7,110 bases of DNA, from NCBI GenBank assembly GCA_947588665.1, contig CANPYU010000057.1:1-7110 (forward strand). Reading direction: 5' to 3'. Both the position numbers and the translations under genes were made by a program. Origin of the DNA: an uncultured Bacilli bacterium. GTDB lineage: Bacteria; Bacillota_I; Bacilli_A; RF39; UBA660. Positions 6,405 through 7,110 of this stretch are shown piece after piece (within the stretch, counting starts at the first letter, position 1; each line of letters opens with the position of its first letter). The notes beneath the pieces were generated by a model, which was given only the letters and a program-made list of their open reading frames with translations, ran no database searches and was not told where the DNA came from.

Positions 6405-7028
6405 ATGAAAAAAACAATTTTAACTATTATTTTAGGAATTATTGGCACAATGGGAGTGTTGGGTATCACCATTGGTGGAATGTACTTATTCACAGAAAAT
6501 TCTAATGTTGAAGCTAAGACTAAAAGCCTAAACCAAAATGAAGCATCAACCAACCGTCAAGAAGAAGTAATTGAAACTAACTCTGAAAATAACAATTCTA
6601 GTATCATCTATCAATCATCTACAGAAAATAATAATGAAAATGTTAATTCTATGAATAACAAAGTTACTGTTTATATTTTCCGTGGTGAAGGATGTCCTCA
6701 TTGTACTGCTGCCGAAGCCTATTTTAAATCTATTATTGATAACTATGATTACTTAGACGTTAAAATGTATGAAACATGGAAAAATACTAATAATGAAAAA
6801 TTAAAAGAAGAAGTATGCCAAAATTTAAACAATATTAGTTGCCGTGGTGTTCCTCTAATCATTATTGGTAATTATCATCTAAATGGTTTCAACGAAAGAT
6901 TTACTGAAGAACTTCAAACTCAAATTAAAAATGCTCATGAAAGTACCAACTATACTGATATAGTTGCTAAAACAATTAAAGATAATCCTAATCTCACAAT
7001 TGTTGAAGAAAACTTAAAAAATAGCTAA
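6405..7028 (+). CDS. Membrane-anchored extracytoplasmic thioredoxin-fold protein with CPHC site
   Basis: This 207-residue protein is predicted to be a thiol-disulfide protein on the outer face of the membrane. Residues 2-3 are lysines, followed by one hydrophobic helix (about 4-29) that serves as a signal anchor. No lipobox cysteine is present. A low-complexity Asn/Ser/Glu/Thr-rich linker (about 31-85) leads to a thioredoxin/glutaredoxin-like domain from about 86. That domain has a VTVYIFRGEGCPHC strand-helix start (C97, C100) and the probable cis-proline P150 in RGVPLIIIG. Two further cysteines, C138 and C146, could form a second disulfide. CPHC is the dithiol of DsbA-type oxidases but also occurs in other thioredoxin-fold proteins, so the direction of the reaction is not settled. 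I see no DsbA-sized helical insertion, only a compact fold with a C-terminal helix (about 163-195). It stands alone on the plus strand. The start has a weak ribosome site, but a later start would remove the membrane anchor. Confidence 0.85.
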   Translation: MKKTILTIILGIIGTMGVLGITIGGMYLFTENSNVEAKTKSLNQNEASTNRQEEVIETNSENNNSSIIYQSSTENNNENVNSMNNKVTVYIFRGEGCPHCTAAEAYFKSIIDNYDYLDVKMYETWKNTNNEKLKEEVCQNLNNISCRGVPLIIIGNYHLNGFNERFTEELQTQIKNAHESTNYTDIVAKTIKDNPNLTIVEENLKNS

Positions 7029-7040
7029 CAAGCTATTTTT
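7016..7040. terminator. Bidirectional intrinsic terminator between convergent genes
   Basis: AAAAATAGCT (7017-7026), a four-base AACA loop, then AGCTATTTTT (7031-7040) form a perfect ten-pair stem with A-runs on the left and T-runs on the right. It can therefore terminate on either strand. The TAA of the plus-strand gene (7026-7028) falls in it, and the TAA of the minus-strand frame (7041-7039) touches its other arm. Confidence 0.8.
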
Positions 7041-7110
7041 AATTTCTTTTATTTTCACTAATTAATTCTATATCTACAGTTAATTGTTTAATTCGCTCAA
7101 TTATTCTTCT
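7039..7110 (-). CDS. C-terminal end of an unidentified gene (cut by the right edge)
   Basis: On the minus strand the frame entering at 7110 stays open for 23 codons and ends in TAA at 7041-7039. The peptide is charged and helix-like (RRIIERIKQLTVDIELI, then SENKRN). It is too short for a family call. The main support for a real gene end is the terminator, which begins at its stop codon and works in this direction too. Other reading frames here are not excluded. Confidence 0.5.
   Translation of the reverse strand, partial: RRIIERIKQLTVDIELISENKRN

Noticed and set aside
6335..6553. 72-codon open frame on the minus strand
   Set aside because: It is antisense to the signal-anchor and linker region of the thioredoxin-fold gene, runs across both divergent promoters, and its hydrophobic content is a shadow of the plus-strand gene.
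1..7110. Mycoplasma-type code with TGA read as Trp
   Set aside because: All long genes are intact under the standard code and the Trp codons checked are TGG.

Overview
This is an AT-rich stretch from a low-GC Gram-positive-type bacterium (Firmicutes, or the Mollicutes-like lineages near them). The evidence is the Gram-positive character of the topoisomerase IV genes, strong AGGTGA/AAGGAG ribosome binding sites, consensus sigma-70/sigma-A promoters and U-tract terminators. The tryptophan codons I checked are TGG, no long frame needs TGA read as Trp, and the visible stops are only TAG or TAA. This argues against the Mycoplasma/Spiroplasma code. A finer taxonomic call would be a guess.

Layout on the minus strand, in transcription order (right to left): the last 23 codons of an unidentified gene (7110-7039); a 440-residue tyrosine-rich protein of unknown function (6302-4980); parE, topoisomerase IV subunit B (4909-2993); an ArsR/SmtB-family metal sensor (2915-2559) translationally coupled to a Zn/Cd/Pb-type P1B-2 ATPase (2575-554); and the first 158 codons of parC, topoisomerase IV subunit A (476 to the left edge). 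One plus-strand gene (6405-7028) encodes a membrane-anchored thioredoxin-fold protein with a CPHC active site. It diverges from the 440-residue gene and converges on the right-edge gene across a shared bidirectional terminator.

How it works together: parE and parC encode the two halves of the chromosome-decatenating enzyme and are usually adjacent. Here they are separated by a complete metal-efflux unit with its own consensus promoter, a sensor operator over the transcription start, and its own terminator. The likely logic is that the sensor represses until cytosolic Zn(II), Cd(II) or Pb(II) rises, then releases so that the sensor and ATPase are made together and metal is exported. ParE and ParC would then be expressed from separate promoters.

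The regulatory DNA is very compact. Every minus-strand gene ends in an intrinsic terminator that touches or overlaps its stop codon. The next promoter starts at once: parE appears to use the terminator stem of the preceding gene as its -35 box. The parE and parC start regions share one geometry: -10 box, 5 nt, AAGGTGA, then ATG. No tRNA, rRNA, CRISPR array, insertion sequence or riboswitch is recognisable. No gene-free stretch exceeds about 100 bases. I did not find a clearly novel multi-gene system. The most notable points are the interrupted parE/parC pair, the terminator-promoter interlocks, the unknown 440-residue protein and the anchored thioredoxin-like protein.
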